Assembly: GCA_949531795.1 (NCBI GenBank)
Contig: CATIQX010000222.1
Coordinates: 1 to 7,674, forward strand
DNA from: Cryomorphaceae bacterium
Lineage (GTDB): Bacteria > Bacteroidota > Bacteroidia > Flavobacteriales > BACL11
DNA: 7,674 bases
Direction of reading: 5' to 3'
This document shows positions 1 to 7,584 of this stretch, piece after piece; position 1 is the stretch's first letter; each line of letters begins with the position of its first letter. The position numbers and the translations under genes are program-made. A model generated the notes under the pieces. The model did no database searches and was not told the DNA's origin. It was given only the letters and a program-made list of their open reading frames with translations.

Positions 1-18
1 AAACTTAAAATTAAGAAG

Positions 19-1278
19 ATGTCATATTATTTCACATCAGAGTCCGTTTCAGAAGGACACCCAGACAAAGTAGCCGACCAAATTTCGGATGCATTATTAG
101 ATAATTTTTTAGCCCAAGATCCAAACTCAAAAGTAGCTTGTGAAACACTAGTAACCACGGGATTAACAGTACTAAGTGGAGAGGTAAAAACAGAAGGTTA
201 TGTTGATGTCCAAAAAGTAGCTCGTGAAGTAATTCGTAAGATTGGATATGTAAAATCAGAATACCAATTTGATGCTGACAGTTGTGGAGTTATTTCAGCA
301 ATACATGAACAATCAGCTGATATTAGACAAGGTGTCGTTGAAGGAGAAGGACTAAACAAAGAGCAAGGAGCAGGAGACCAAGGAATGATGTTTGGATATG
401 CAACAAATGAGACTGAAAATTTGATGCCTTTAGCTTTAGACATCTCTCACAAAATATTAATTGAGTTAGCAAAAATCCGCAAAGAAGGAAAAGAAATGAC
501 TTACTTGCGTCCAGACTCTAAATCACAAGTTACTTTAGAATATAATGATGATCATACACCAAAAAAAATTACTGACATTGTAGTATCTACACAACATGAT
601 GATTTTGCAGAAGAAAAACCAATGCAAAAACAAATTGAAGCTGACGTAAGAAACTTATTAATTCCAAAAATTAAAGCACAGTTATCTATTGAAAATGCTG
701 CTTTATTTGGAGGTGAAAAATATCATGTAAACCCTACAGGGAAATTTGTAATTGGAGGCCCTCACGGAGATACAGGGCTAACTGGAAGAAAAATTATTGT
801 AGATACTTATGGAGGAAAGGGAGCACATGGTGGTGGTGCTTTTTCAGGTAAAGATCCAAGTAAAGTTGATCGTTCTGCTGCTTATGCTACTCGACATATT
901 GCTAAAAACCTGGTAGCTGCTGGAGTATCTGAGCGTATATTAGTTCAAGTAAGTTATGCTATTGGTGTAGCGGAACCAATGGGTATTTTTGTAGATACAT
1001 ATGGTACAGAAAAAGTAAATTTGACAGATGGTGAAATTGCTGATATAGTGAAAAAAATGGATTGCTTTAATTTAAAACCGGCTTCAATTATTAGTCGTTT
1101 AAAGTTGAAAAATCCAATTTATTCCGAAACTGCAGCTTATGGTCACATGGGCAGAAAATCAGAAATTAAAACTGTAAAATTTTTAATTGAAAAAAAAGAA
1201 AAGGAGTTTGAAGTAGAAACTTTTACTTGGGAAAAGCTAGACTGTCAAGAGCAAGTAAAGTCTACTTTTGGGTTATAA
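19..1278 (+). CDS. metK: S-adenosylmethionine synthetase
   Basis: Makes S-adenosylmethionine from ATP and methionine in the cytoplasm, releasing phosphate and pyrophosphate; it supplies the cell's methyl donor. The three family signatures are visible: EGHPDK at residues 12-17 (ATP and metal site), GAGDQGMMFGYA from residue 117, and the glycine-rich loop GGGAFSGKDPSKVDRS at 271-286. At 419 residues it is longer than the roughly 384-residue E. coli enzyme, with extra sequence in the middle region (about residues 155-215); as I recall, this longer form is normal for Bacteroidota. The ATG is chosen because MSYYFTSESVSEGHPDK matches the usual start of the family, and only 18 bases precede it in the window, with no other ATG in frame. 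A purine-rich AAGAAG lies directly before the start. The promoter is outside the window. The gene appears intact and ends in TAA before the convergent terminator. Confidence 0.98.
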   Translation: MSYYFTSESVSEGHPDKVADQISDALLDNFLAQDPNSKVACETLVTTGLTVLSGEVKTEGYVDVQKVAREVIRKIGYVKSEYQFDADSCGVISAIHEQSADIRQGVVEGEGLNKEQGAGDQGMMFGYATNETENLMPLALDISHKILIELAKIRKEGKEMTYLRPDSKSQVTLEYNDDHTPKKITDIVVSTQHDDFAEEKPMQKQIEADVRNLLIPKIKAQLSIENAALFGGEKYHVNPTGKFVIGGPHGDTGLTGRKIIVDTYGGKGAHGGGAFSGKDPSKVDRSAAYATRHIAKNLVAAGVSERILVQVSYAIGVAEPMGIFVDTYGTEKVNLTDGEIADIVKKMDCFNLKPASIISRLKLKNPIYSETAAYGHMGRKSEIKTVKFLIEKKEKEFEVETFTWEKLDCQEQVKSTFGL

Positions 1279-1406
1279 TAAAAAATAATCAGCCATTTGA
1301 AAAAAACAATAAAAAAATTTCAACTTCAATTCAAAATGATTAACAAAAAATTATAACTTAATCTCAATTGAGGAGCTGAATAAATAAAATTAATTGTTGA
1401 GTAAAC

Positions 1407-1434
1407 AAAAAGCCAAGCAATGCTTGGCTTTTTT
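1407..1434. terminator. Bidirectional intrinsic terminator between metK and lpd
   Basis: A perfect hairpin has left arm 1407-1418 and right arm 1422-1433, 12 base pairs around a three-base loop (AAT). Its core is AGCCAAGC pairing with GCTTGGCT. Five A residues form the left edge and six T residues (1429-1434) the right edge, so either strand gives a stem followed by a U tract. It sits between the convergent metK and lpd stop codons, where it can end transcripts from both directions. It lies 128 bases after the metK stop and 25 bases after the lpd stop, so it is positioned more tightly for lpd. Confidence 0.9.
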
Positions 1435-1458
1435 ATATTGACTATATATATTGACTAT
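1434..1458. repeat. 12-bp direct repeat next to the lpd stop codon
   Basis: The 12-mer TATATTGACTAT occurs at 1434-1445 and again, identically, at 1447-1458, separated by one A. The second copy abuts the lpd stop codon (1459-1461 on the minus strand) and the first touches the terminator T tract. It is probably a small local duplication of AT-rich spacer; no function can be read from it. Confidence 0.75.
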
Positions 1459-2844
1459 TTAGATATGTATGACCTCATCATAAGCATCAGCAACTGCTTC
1501 CATAACTGCTTCACTCATTGTTGGGTGAGGATGAATTGCTTTTAATACCTCATGTCCAGTAGTTTCTAATTTACGAGCGAGCACTGCCTCTGCAATCAAT
1601 TCCGTTACATTATATCCTATCATATGACAACCTAACCATTCTCCATATTTAGCATCAAAAATAACTTTCACAAAACCATCTTTATGACCTGCTGCAGATG
1701 CTTTTCCTGAAGCTGTAAAAGGAAATTTTCCTACTTTAATTTCATATCCTGCTTCTTTGGCAGAAGCTTCTGTCATCCCTACTGATGCAATTTCTGGGCT
1801 AGCATAAGTACAGCCCGGAATATTTCCATAATCAATTGGCTCAGGATTTTGACCAGCAATTTTCTCTACACAGGTAATTCCCTCAGCTGAAGCAACATGA
1901 GCAAGTGAATTATTTGGTAATACATCACCAATCGCATGGTAACCATTTACATTAGTATTGTAGTAATCATCTACTATAATTTTTCCTTTTTCTGTTTTAA
2001 TCCCCACTTCTTCTAATCCTATATTCTCAATATTAGCAACAATACCAACAGCTGAAAGAACAACATCACATTCTATAGTTTCTTCTCCTTTTTTAGTTTT
2101 TATAAGTACTTTACAATCGGATCCACTTGTATCAACTTTCTCAACTGAAGAGTTAGTCATTACTTTAATTCCTGACTTTTTGAATGATCTTTGTAGCTGC
2201 TTAGAAATATCAATATCCTCAATAGGCACAATATTTGGCATAAACTCAACAACAGTAACATCAGTACCCATTGCATTATAAAAATACGCAAACTCCACAC
2301 CAATTGCTCCAGAACCAACAATTACCATTTTCTTAGGTGCCTTTTTCAAGACAAGCGCATCTCTGTATCCAATTATTTTTTTTCCATCCTGCGGTAAATT
2401 TGGGAGCTGTCTACTTCTAGCGCCTGTTGCTATAATAATATTTTTTGCTGAATAATCAGTTGATTTACCATCAACAGTAACAGCTACTTTATTTCCTGAC
2501 TTTACTTTTCCAAAACCATAAATTACTTCAACTTTATTCTTTTTAAGTAAGTATGCTATTCCACTACTCATTCCATCAGCAACATCTCTACTTCTTTTAA
2601 TAATTGCAGGAAAATCAGTATGTGCCTCTTTTACACTAATACCGTAATCCTCAGCATGATTTATGTACTCAAACACTTGAGCTGACTTTAATAATGCTTT
2701 AGTTGGAATACATCCCCAATTTAAGCAAATTCCACCTAAACTTTCTTTTTCAATAACGGCTACTTTTAATCCTAATTGTGACGCACGGATAGCTGAAACA
2801 TATCCCCCAGGCCCACTTCCTAATACAATAACATCATAGTTCAT
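1459..2844 (-). CDS. lpdA: Dihydrolipoamide dehydrogenase (E3)
   Basis: FAD-dependent disulfide oxidoreductase that reoxidises dihydrolipoyl groups with NAD+, as the E3 subunit of pyruvate, 2-oxoglutarate or branched-chain 2-oxoacid dehydrogenase complexes and of the glycine cleavage system. The FAD-binding GSGPGG is at residues 9-14, the redox-active disulfide is C40/C45 in GGICLNWGCIPTK, ATGAR is at 139-143, and the NAD-binding GSGAIG is at 177-182 with acidic E200 at the end of the second strand, as expected for NAD rather than NADP. The C-terminal interface motif HPHPTMSE carries the catalytic pair H440/E445. The length of 461 residues is normal. The start is supported by an in-frame stop four codons upstream (2857-2859). 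No E1 or E2 gene is adjacent, so the enzyme is probably shared between complexes. The gene is alone on this strand, with its own terminator. Confidence 0.97.
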   Translation of the reverse strand: MNYDVIVLGSGPGGYVSAIRASQLGLKVAVIEKESLGGICLNWGCIPTKALLKSAQVFEYINHAEDYGISVKEAHTDFPAIIKRSRDVADGMSSGIAYLLKKNKVEVIYGFGKVKSGNKVAVTVDGKSTDYSAKNIIIATGARSRQLPNLPQDGKKIIGYRDALVLKKAPKKMVIVGSGAIGVEFAYFYNAMGTDVTVVEFMPNIVPIEDIDISKQLQRSFKKSGIKVMTNSSVEKVDTSGSDCKVLIKTKKGEETIECDVVLSAVGIVANIENIGLEEVGIKTEKGKIIVDDYYNTNVNGYHAIGDVLPNNSLAHVASAEGITCVEKIAGQNPEPIDYGNIPGCTYASPEIASVGMTEASAKEAGYEIKVGKFPFTASGKASAAGHKDGFVKVIFDAKYGEWLGCHMIGYNVTELIAEAVLARKLETTGHEVLKAIHPHPTMSEAVMEAVADAYDEVIHI

Positions 2845-3031
2845 TTTACTATTTTTTTAAATTCATATTTAAGACTACAATATTAGATAAAACATCTTGA
2901 ACTGAGATATCGTTCATACATCTTTTTTCAAGGCTTTAAGAGTTTCCAAAATAACATTTACAAACACTATTAATTTTAATAACTATCTCTCTTGCATGTG
3001 GTTCAAATTTATTAATCTGTATCTGTATCAA

Positions 3032-3069
3032 TTGAAAGAGGTGTAAAAAACTTAAATTTTGTAAGTTTG
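3032..3069 (+). promoter_or_regulatory. Possible Bacteroidota-type promoter for the M61-hpt-adk-obg run
   Basis: The Bacteroidota primary sigma factor prefers TTG near -33 and TAnnTTTG near -7. A perfect TAAGTTTG lies at 3062-3069, 19 bases before the M61 start, but its nearest upstream TTG (3032-3034) is 27 bases away, which is longer than usual. An alternative -7, TAAATTTT at 3053-3060 (7 of 8 matches), has an 18-base spacing to that same TTG. Either would give a short leader. In DNA this AT-rich, chance matches are likely, so the call rests mainly on position. Confidence 0.3.
3048..3068. repeat. Inverted repeat upstream of the M61 peptidase gene
   Basis: AAACTTA (3048-3054) and TAAGTTT (3062-3068) are exact inverted copies separated by seven bases. 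The repeat covers both candidate -7 elements, so it could be an operator or a weak hairpin in a leader. It is AT-rich and short, so chance is a real alternative. Confidence 0.4.
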
Positions 3070-3088
3070 TGACTTTATTTTTTTAAAG

Positions 3089-4792
3089 ATGATAAATTAC
3101 TACATTTCTTATTCAAATCCTCACAGACATTTTGTAGATTTTGAATTTACTGCCAAAACAAATGGTGCAAATAAGATGCAGTTTCAGCTTCCTGCTTGGC
3201 GTCCTGGAAGATATGAACTTGCTAATTTTGCGCAAAACATCCAAAAATGGGCTGCCTTTGACGAAAACAATAACCTACTTGCGTTTCAAAAAATCACTAA
3301 AGATTTATGGGAAGTTATTTCTGAAGATGCTATGGAAGTCACAATTACATATAACTTTTACTGCAATCAATTAGATGCAGGATCATGTTATTTAGATGAA
3401 CATCAATTGTACATAAATCCTGTGCATTGTATGTTCTATATTGTTGGCAGGAAAGAAGAAAGCTATACTTTAAATCTCAAAATCCCGAGCACATATAAAA
3501 TCGCTTCTTCTATGAAGCAAGAAGAAAACACTTTAACAGTAAAAGGTTATGATTTGTTAGCAGAATCGCCAATTATCTGTTCGGACAGTTTACAGCACGG
3601 ATCATATAAAATTGAAGAAATTACTTTTCACATATGGTTTCAGGGAGAATGCAATCCAGATTGGGGAAAAATTAATAAAGATTTTTTGTCTTTTACTAAA
3701 AGTCAGATAAAACATTTTGGAGGGTTTCCTGTTGATGAATATCACTACTTTTTTCAAATCACTCCTTACAGAAGCTATCATGGTGTAGAACACACCAAAA
3801 ATACAGTTTTACTTTTAGGACCTGGTAACGAAATAATGGATAAAAGATATGAAGATTTACTGGGTGTTTGTTCGCATGAGTTATACCACACTTGGAATAT
3901 AAAAGCAATCAGGCCAATCGAAATGTATCCATACGACTACACTAAAGAGAATTACTTTCGAACTGGTTTTGTTGCAGAAGGAGTAACTACTTACATGGGA
4001 GATATGATGCTGTATAACTCTGGAGTATTTAGTTGGGAAGAGTTTATTAAAACTCAAAATCAGAATTTAGAGAGACACTTAACTAATTACGGAAGATATA
4101 ATTTATCGATTGCCGAAAGTGGCTTTGATAATTGGTTAGATGGTTACAAATTGGGATCACCAGACAGAAAAACTTCTATTTACCCTGATGCTGCTCTGTG
4201 TATGTTGATGATCGATCTAGAGATTATACAAAACACAGATGGGAGAAATAGTTTGCATTCTGTAATGAAAGAGTTGTATGAAGAGTTTGCACTCAAAGGA
4301 AAAGGATATTCTGAAGACGATTTTAGAAATATCTGTGTAGCATTTGGAGGACTAAAAGTTGCTGAAATTTTTGAAAATCATGTTTATGGGACAGAGAATT
4401 ATATTCCTACTTTAAAAAATGCTTTGGATATCGTTGGTTTGGAATTAAAAGAAAAGAATAACCCTAACCTTTCTGCTCAATATTTTGGTTTTGTTGCTGT
4501 AAAAGAGGATGGTAAAGTAATTATTAAAAAGGTAGAGCCTAATTCAGTGACAGATAAAAACGAAATAGCTCCTGAAGATGAAATTACAAAAATAAATGGA
4601 GAGAAAATAGAAGGTAAACTCTCAGATATCTTAAAAGACTATAAAGATGAAGTAACTTTCACAATAAAAAAGAAGTTCTCTGAGAAAGTAATACCCTTAG
4701 CCATTGGAAATAATTATCAACTGTTAGAGTTTATGAAACTGGAGAATGCAAAAGATGAACAATTAGCTTTTAGAAAAGTATGGTCTAGTTAA
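3089..4792 (+). CDS. M61-family zinc metallopeptidase with C-terminal PDZ domain
   Basis: Predicted zinc peptidase related to the glycyl aminopeptidase family M61. Residues 1 to about 165 look like the M61 N-terminal beta domain. The zinc site is HELYHTWN: H263 and H267 bind zinc and E264 is the catalytic base. The probable third ligand is E297 in FVAEGVTTYMGD, 30 residues after the second histidine, as usual in this family. A PDZ-like domain follows at about residues 470-540 (FGFVAVKEDGKVIIKKVEPNS then EDEITKINGEKI). There is no signal peptide or membrane segment, so it probably acts in the cytoplasm, although some relatives are exported. The start is supported by an in-frame stop at 3062-3064 with no other ATG in between. 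It is the first gene of the rightward run, one base before hpt. The natural substrate is unknown; small peptides with N-terminal glycine or alanine are known only for the founding member. Confidence 0.93.
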   Translation: MINYYISYSNPHRHFVDFEFTAKTNGANKMQFQLPAWRPGRYELANFAQNIQKWAAFDENNNLLAFQKITKDLWEVISEDAMEVTITYNFYCNQLDAGSCYLDEHQLYINPVHCMFYIVGRKEESYTLNLKIPSTYKIASSMKQEENTLTVKGYDLLAESPIICSDSLQHGSYKIEEITFHIWFQGECNPDWGKINKDFLSFTKSQIKHFGGFPVDEYHYFFQITPYRSYHGVEHTKNTVLLLGPGNEIMDKRYEDLLGVCSHELYHTWNIKAIRPIEMYPYDYTKENYFRTGFVAEGVTTYMGDMMLYNSGVFSWEEFIKTQNQNLERHLTNYGRYNLSIAESGFDNWLDGYKLGSPDRKTSIYPDAALCMLMIDLEIIQNTDGRNSLHSVMKELYEEFALKGKGYSEDDFRNICVAFGGLKVAEIFENHVYGTENYIPTLKNALDIVGLELKEKNNPNLSAQYFGFVAVKEDGKVIIKKVEPNSVTDKNEIAPEDEITKINGEKIEGKLSDILKDYKDEVTFTIKKKFSEKVIPLAIGNNYQLLEFMKLENAKDEQLAFRKVWSS

Positions 4793-4793
4793 G

Positions 4794-5333
4794 ATGATGA
4801 AAACGATTACCTTACATAATAAAACATTTAAAGTTTTTATTTCTGAAACTGAAATTTCAGCAATAGTTCATTCAATGGCTAATCAAATTAACAACAGTGG
4901 CGTAAAAAACCCTCTTTTTATTGCTGTATTAAATGGATCTTTCCTATTTGCAGCAGATATAATTAGAAAAATCAATATTCCAAACTGCGAAATATCTTTT
5001 ATCAAGCTTTCTTCATATTTAGGAACTGAAAGCACAGGTGAAGTAAATGAATTAATTGGATTAGGAAAAGATATTAAAAATAGAAATATCATAATCCTTG
5101 AAGACATCATTGATACAGGAATCACATTAGAAAAAATAATGTCATTAGTTCAAAAAGAAGAAGTGGCAGATATAAAAGTGGCTACATTATTGTTTAAGCC
5201 AAAGGCTTACAAAAAAGAAATTAAAATAGACTTTATAGGAAAATCAATTGCTAATGATTTTGTTGTAGGATATGGCCTGGATTATGACGAAATTGGTCGT
5301 AATTTGCCAAATATTTATAAACTAAAAGAATAG
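4794..5333 (+). CDS. hpt: Hypoxanthine phosphoribosyltransferase
   Basis: Purine salvage enzyme that joins hypoxanthine or guanine to PRPP, giving IMP or GMP and pyrophosphate in the cytoplasm. Type I phosphoribosyltransferase features are present: LNGS at residues 46-49 (PRPP loop), the flexible-loop KLSSYLGT at 71-78, and the PRPP signature ILEDIIDTGITL with acidic E103/D104 and catalytic D107. The base-binding tail has K135 and NDFVVGYGLDYDE (about 154-166). The length of 179 residues is normal. Two ATG codons stand together at 4794 and 4797; the second (MKTITLHNKTF) fits relatives slightly better, so the true start is uncertain by one codon. It begins one base after the peptidase stop with no evident Shine-Dalgarno sequence. 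It ends in TAG and lies in the same frame as adk, separated by the single codon AAC. Confidence 0.95.
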   Translation: MMKTITLHNKTFKVFISETEISAIVHSMANQINNSGVKNPLFIAVLNGSFLFAADIIRKINIPNCEISFIKLSSYLGTESTGEVNELIGLGKDIKNRNIIILEDIIDTGITLEKIMSLVQKEEVADIKVATLLFKPKAYKKEIKIDFIGKSIANDFVVGYGLDYDEIGRNLPNIYKLKE

Positions 5334-5336
5334 AAC

Positions 5337-5909
5337 ATGCTAAACCTAGTATTATTTGGCCCTCCTGGGGCTGGAAAAGGAACACAATCAAACCTATTAA
5401 TTGATAAATATAATTTAATACACCTTTCGACAGGTGATATTTTAAGAGGAGAGATTAAATCAGGCACAAGTTTAGGGTTAGAAGCGAAAGCAATTATGGA
5501 TAAAGGTGATTTAGTTTCAGATGAAATAGTCATTGGTATGATATCTTCCAAATTAGATAATAACCTAAATGCAAACGGATTTATTTTTGATGGTTTTCCA
5601 AGAACAGCAGCACAAGCTGACGCTTTAGATTTGTTGTTACAAGGTAAAGAAACTTCAATATCCGTTATGCTTTCATTAAAAGTAGAGGATGCTGAACTTA
5701 TAAAAAGATTACTTGCAAGAGGACAAGATTCTGGAAGAGCAGATGATAAAAATGAAAGTATAATTACTAATAGAATTAATGAGTATAATAATAAAACAGC
5801 TCCTTTAAAAGATTTTTATGCTGCCCAGAAAAAACTTTCAGAAATTGAAGGATTAGGTAGTATTGAGGATATTGCTCATAAATTAAATACTGTTATCGAT
5901 AGTTTATAA
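5337..5909 (+). CDS. adk: Adenylate kinase
   Basis: Converts ATP and AMP into two ADP, keeping adenine nucleotides in balance. The P-loop GPPGAGKGTQ is at residues 8-17 with K14; the AMP-binding region has STGDILR at 31-37 and DGFPRT at 85-90 (R37 and R89 expected to contact AMP); further arginines at 124, 128 and 134 with DD at 136-137 form the closing lid. At 190 residues it is the short-lid form: the stretch RGQDSGRADD replaces the longer lid of the E. coli enzyme, and there are no zinc-binding cysteines. It starts three bases after the hpt stop, in the same frame, and its stop overlaps the obg start by one base (TAATG), so translational coupling is likely. The start MLNLVLFGPPGAGKG matches the family. 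Confidence 0.97.
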   Translation: MLNLVLFGPPGAGKGTQSNLLIDKYNLIHLSTGDILRGEIKSGTSLGLEAKAIMDKGDLVSDEIVIGMISSKLDNNLNANGFIFDGFPRTAAQADALDLLLQGKETSISVMLSLKVEDAELIKRLLARGQDSGRADDKNESIITNRINEYNNKTAPLKDFYAAQKKLSEIEGLGSIEDIAHKLNTVIDSL

Positions 5910-6907
5910 TGAGAGTTAAAAATTCAAACTTTGTTGATTATGTAAAAATCTTCTGCAGATCAGGAAGGGGAGGCGCCGGTTCTTCTCATTTTTTAAGAGA
6001 TAAAACAACGGCTAAAGGTGGCCCTGATGGAGGTGATGGAGGACACGGTGGAAGTATAATCATTAGAGGAAATAAACAAATGTGGACCCTACTCCACTTA
6101 CGCTACAAAAAACACATTTTTGGCGAACATGGTGGAATAGGAACTGGAAATCATAGTTTTGGAAAAGATGGGAAAAGTAGCTACATTGATGTACCACTAG
6201 GAACAATAGGAAAAGACAGTGAAACAGGAGAAGTTATTTTCGAAATCACTGAAGATGCGGAGGAACATGTTATAGTTAAAGGAGGTATGGGTGGTAGAGG
6301 AAACTCTCACTTCAAATCCCCTACTAATCAATCACCCAGATATGCTCAACCAGGAGGAGATGTGGTGGAAGGATGGTTTGTTTTAGAGCTAAAAGTTTTA
6401 GCTGACATCGGATTAGTAGGTTTTCCAAATGCTGGAAAATCAACTTTACTTTCGGTAGTTTCAGCCGCAAAGCCGCAAATAGCTAATTATCCTTTTACTA
6501 CACTAGTTCCAAATTTAGGAATTGTCTCCTACAGAGGAGATAAATCCTTTATAATGGCAGATATTCCAGGAATAATTGAAGGCGCTTCAGAAGGGAAAGG
6601 ATTGGGATTGCGATTTTTACGTCATATTGAAAGAAACTCAACATTGCTATTTATGGTTCCTGCGGATTCAGATGACATTGCAAAGGAATACGAAATCCTT
6701 TTAGGGGAGTTACAGAAATATAATCCTGAATTATTGGACAAAGACAGGATACTTGCTGTTAGTAAATCAGACATGTTAGATGAAGAATTGATAGCTGAAA
6801 TCAAAGAAGAATTACCAACCGACCTTCCTTCTTTATTTATTTCTTCAGTAGCCCAACAAGGAATAACTGAACTGAAAGATTTAATCTGGAAAAAACTAAA
6901 TGAATAA
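5909..6907 (+). CDS. obg: Obg family ribosome-assembly GTPase
   Basis: Essential GTPase that associates with the large ribosomal subunit during assembly and links growth to guanine nucleotide levels. The glycine-rich Obg fold spans about residues 1-160 (GRGGAGSSHF, GGPDGGDGGHGG, KGGMGGRGNSHF). The G domain follows: G1 GFPNAGKST at 171-179, G2 around YPFTTLVPNLG, G3 DIPG at 218-221, G4 SKSD at 285-288, and G5 around SSV at 312-314. G4 has serine where the classical motif has asparagine (NKxD). The protein ends at residue 332, shortly after the G domain, so it lacks the extra C-terminal OCT domain of the longer B. subtilis protein; this is common for the family. It overlaps adk and the next gene by one base each (TAATG), which argues for coupled translation. 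Confidence 0.97.
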   Translation: MRVKNSNFVDYVKIFCRSGRGGAGSSHFLRDKTTAKGGPDGGDGGHGGSIIIRGNKQMWTLLHLRYKKHIFGEHGGIGTGNHSFGKDGKSSYIDVPLGTIGKDSETGEVIFEITEDAEEHVIVKGGMGGRGNSHFKSPTNQSPRYAQPGGDVVEGWFVLELKVLADIGLVGFPNAGKSTLLSVVSAAKPQIANYPFTTLVPNLGIVSYRGDKSFIMADIPGIIEGASEGKGLGLRFLRHIERNSTLLFMVPADSDDIAKEYEILLGELQKYNPELLDKDRILAVSKSDMLDEELIAEIKEELPTDLPSLFISSVAQQGITELKDLIWKKLNE

Positions 6908-7584
6908 TGGAAAGTCTGAAAAAAATAGATGAATATTTTTTTAGATTAATTAATTCTGCAGGATGGGAACAAATGGATGAGTTAATGATCCTTATCTCAA
7001 CAAAATGGTTCTGGATTCCTCTATATCTTTTTATACTATACAAGCTCTACAGCAAATTTCCAGGTAGTTTTATTAAAATATTACTCTCCTTAGGCTTGCT
7101 GATTTTTATAGCAGATTTTGGCTCTGTAAATTTATTTAAAGAAATTTTTAAGCGAGCAAGACCCTGCTATGCATTAGAGGGAATAAGAATAGTAGATGGA
7201 TGTGGAGGTCCGTTTGGCTTTATTAGTTCGCATGCAGCAAACTCCTTTTCTCTTGTATTTTTCATTGCTTTACTTTTTAGAAATTATTGGGGTTTTGTAC
7301 ATTTATTCTCTTGGGCCTTGCTAGTTGGATTTAGTAGAGTTTATTTAGGAGTACATTATCCTTTTGATATTTTGGGCGGTATGTTTTGGGGACTATTTGT
7401 AAGTTTGTTAGTATATTATATTTATAAAATGAAAATAAAAGATTTTGACTTCCTGTGGTTTGGTTGGCTAGCATTAATATGTATTTGGAATTTTATGTGG
7501 CCTGAAGTACCTCCTATTGCAGATGTACTTATAGCTATAATCTTATCACTATTAGTAATCACAATTAAAAAAAGAAATACATGA
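6907..7584 (+). CDS. PAP2-family membrane phosphatase
   Basis: Integral membrane phosphatase of the type 2 phosphatidic acid phosphatase superfamily. The three catalytic motifs appear in order: KxxxxxxRP as K78 to R85-P86 (KEIFKRARP), SSHAAN with H109 (usually PSGH; here the proline and glycine are replaced), and SRVYLGVHYPFD with R144, nucleophile H150 and D154. About six hydrophobic segments are visible, near residues 31-46, 53-72, 110-128, 130-148, 155-175 and 182-222 (the last probably two). Catalysis is expected at the outer face of the inner membrane. Possible substrates are undecaprenyl pyrophosphate, phosphatidylglycerol phosphate or lipid A phosphates; the sequence does not decide between them. 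The start overlaps the obg stop by one base and its TGA overlaps the next ATG by four, so it belongs to the same run. The catalytic set is complete. Confidence 0.92.
   Translation: MESLKKIDEYFFRLINSAGWEQMDELMILISTKWFWIPLYLFILYKLYSKFPGSFIKILLSLGLLIFIADFGSVNLFKEIFKRARPCYALEGIRIVDGCGGPFGFISSHAANSFSLVFFIALLFRNYWGFVHLFSWALLVGFSRVYLGVHYPFDILGGMFWGLFVSLLVYYIYKMKIKDFDFLWFGWLALICIWNFMWPEVPPIADVLIAIILSLLVITIKKRNT

Noticed and set aside
198..443. 81-codon open frame on the minus strand inside metK
   Set aside because: It lies fully within the clear metK gene on the opposite strand and shows no recognisable domain; it is a shadow of metK codon use.
1279..1400. Possible small gene or structured RNA after metK
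   Set aside because: The only ATG frame examined here is six codons long (1336 onward). The 10-bp palindrome CTCAATTGAG at 1363-1372 is too short and AT-rich to call. I see only spacer.
3015..3029. Short tandem repeat of CTGTAT
   Set aside because: Only about two copies of a six-base unit; expected by chance in such DNA.
2845..3031. Promoter for lpd on the minus strand
   Set aside because: The best -7-like match, TAATATTG (complement of 2878-2885), lacks a TTG at suitable spacing; no site could be supported.
3141..3374. 77-codon plus-strand open frame inside the M61 peptidase gene
   Set aside because: It overlaps the N-terminal domain of the peptidase in another frame, with no family features.
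5315..5551. 78-codon minus-strand open frame over the start of adk
   Set aside because: It is antisense to the P-loop region of adk; its composition mirrors the adk codons.
6837..7043. 68-codon minus-strand open frame across the obg/PAP2 junction
   Set aside because: It is antisense to two well-supported coupled genes and has no motif or promoter.
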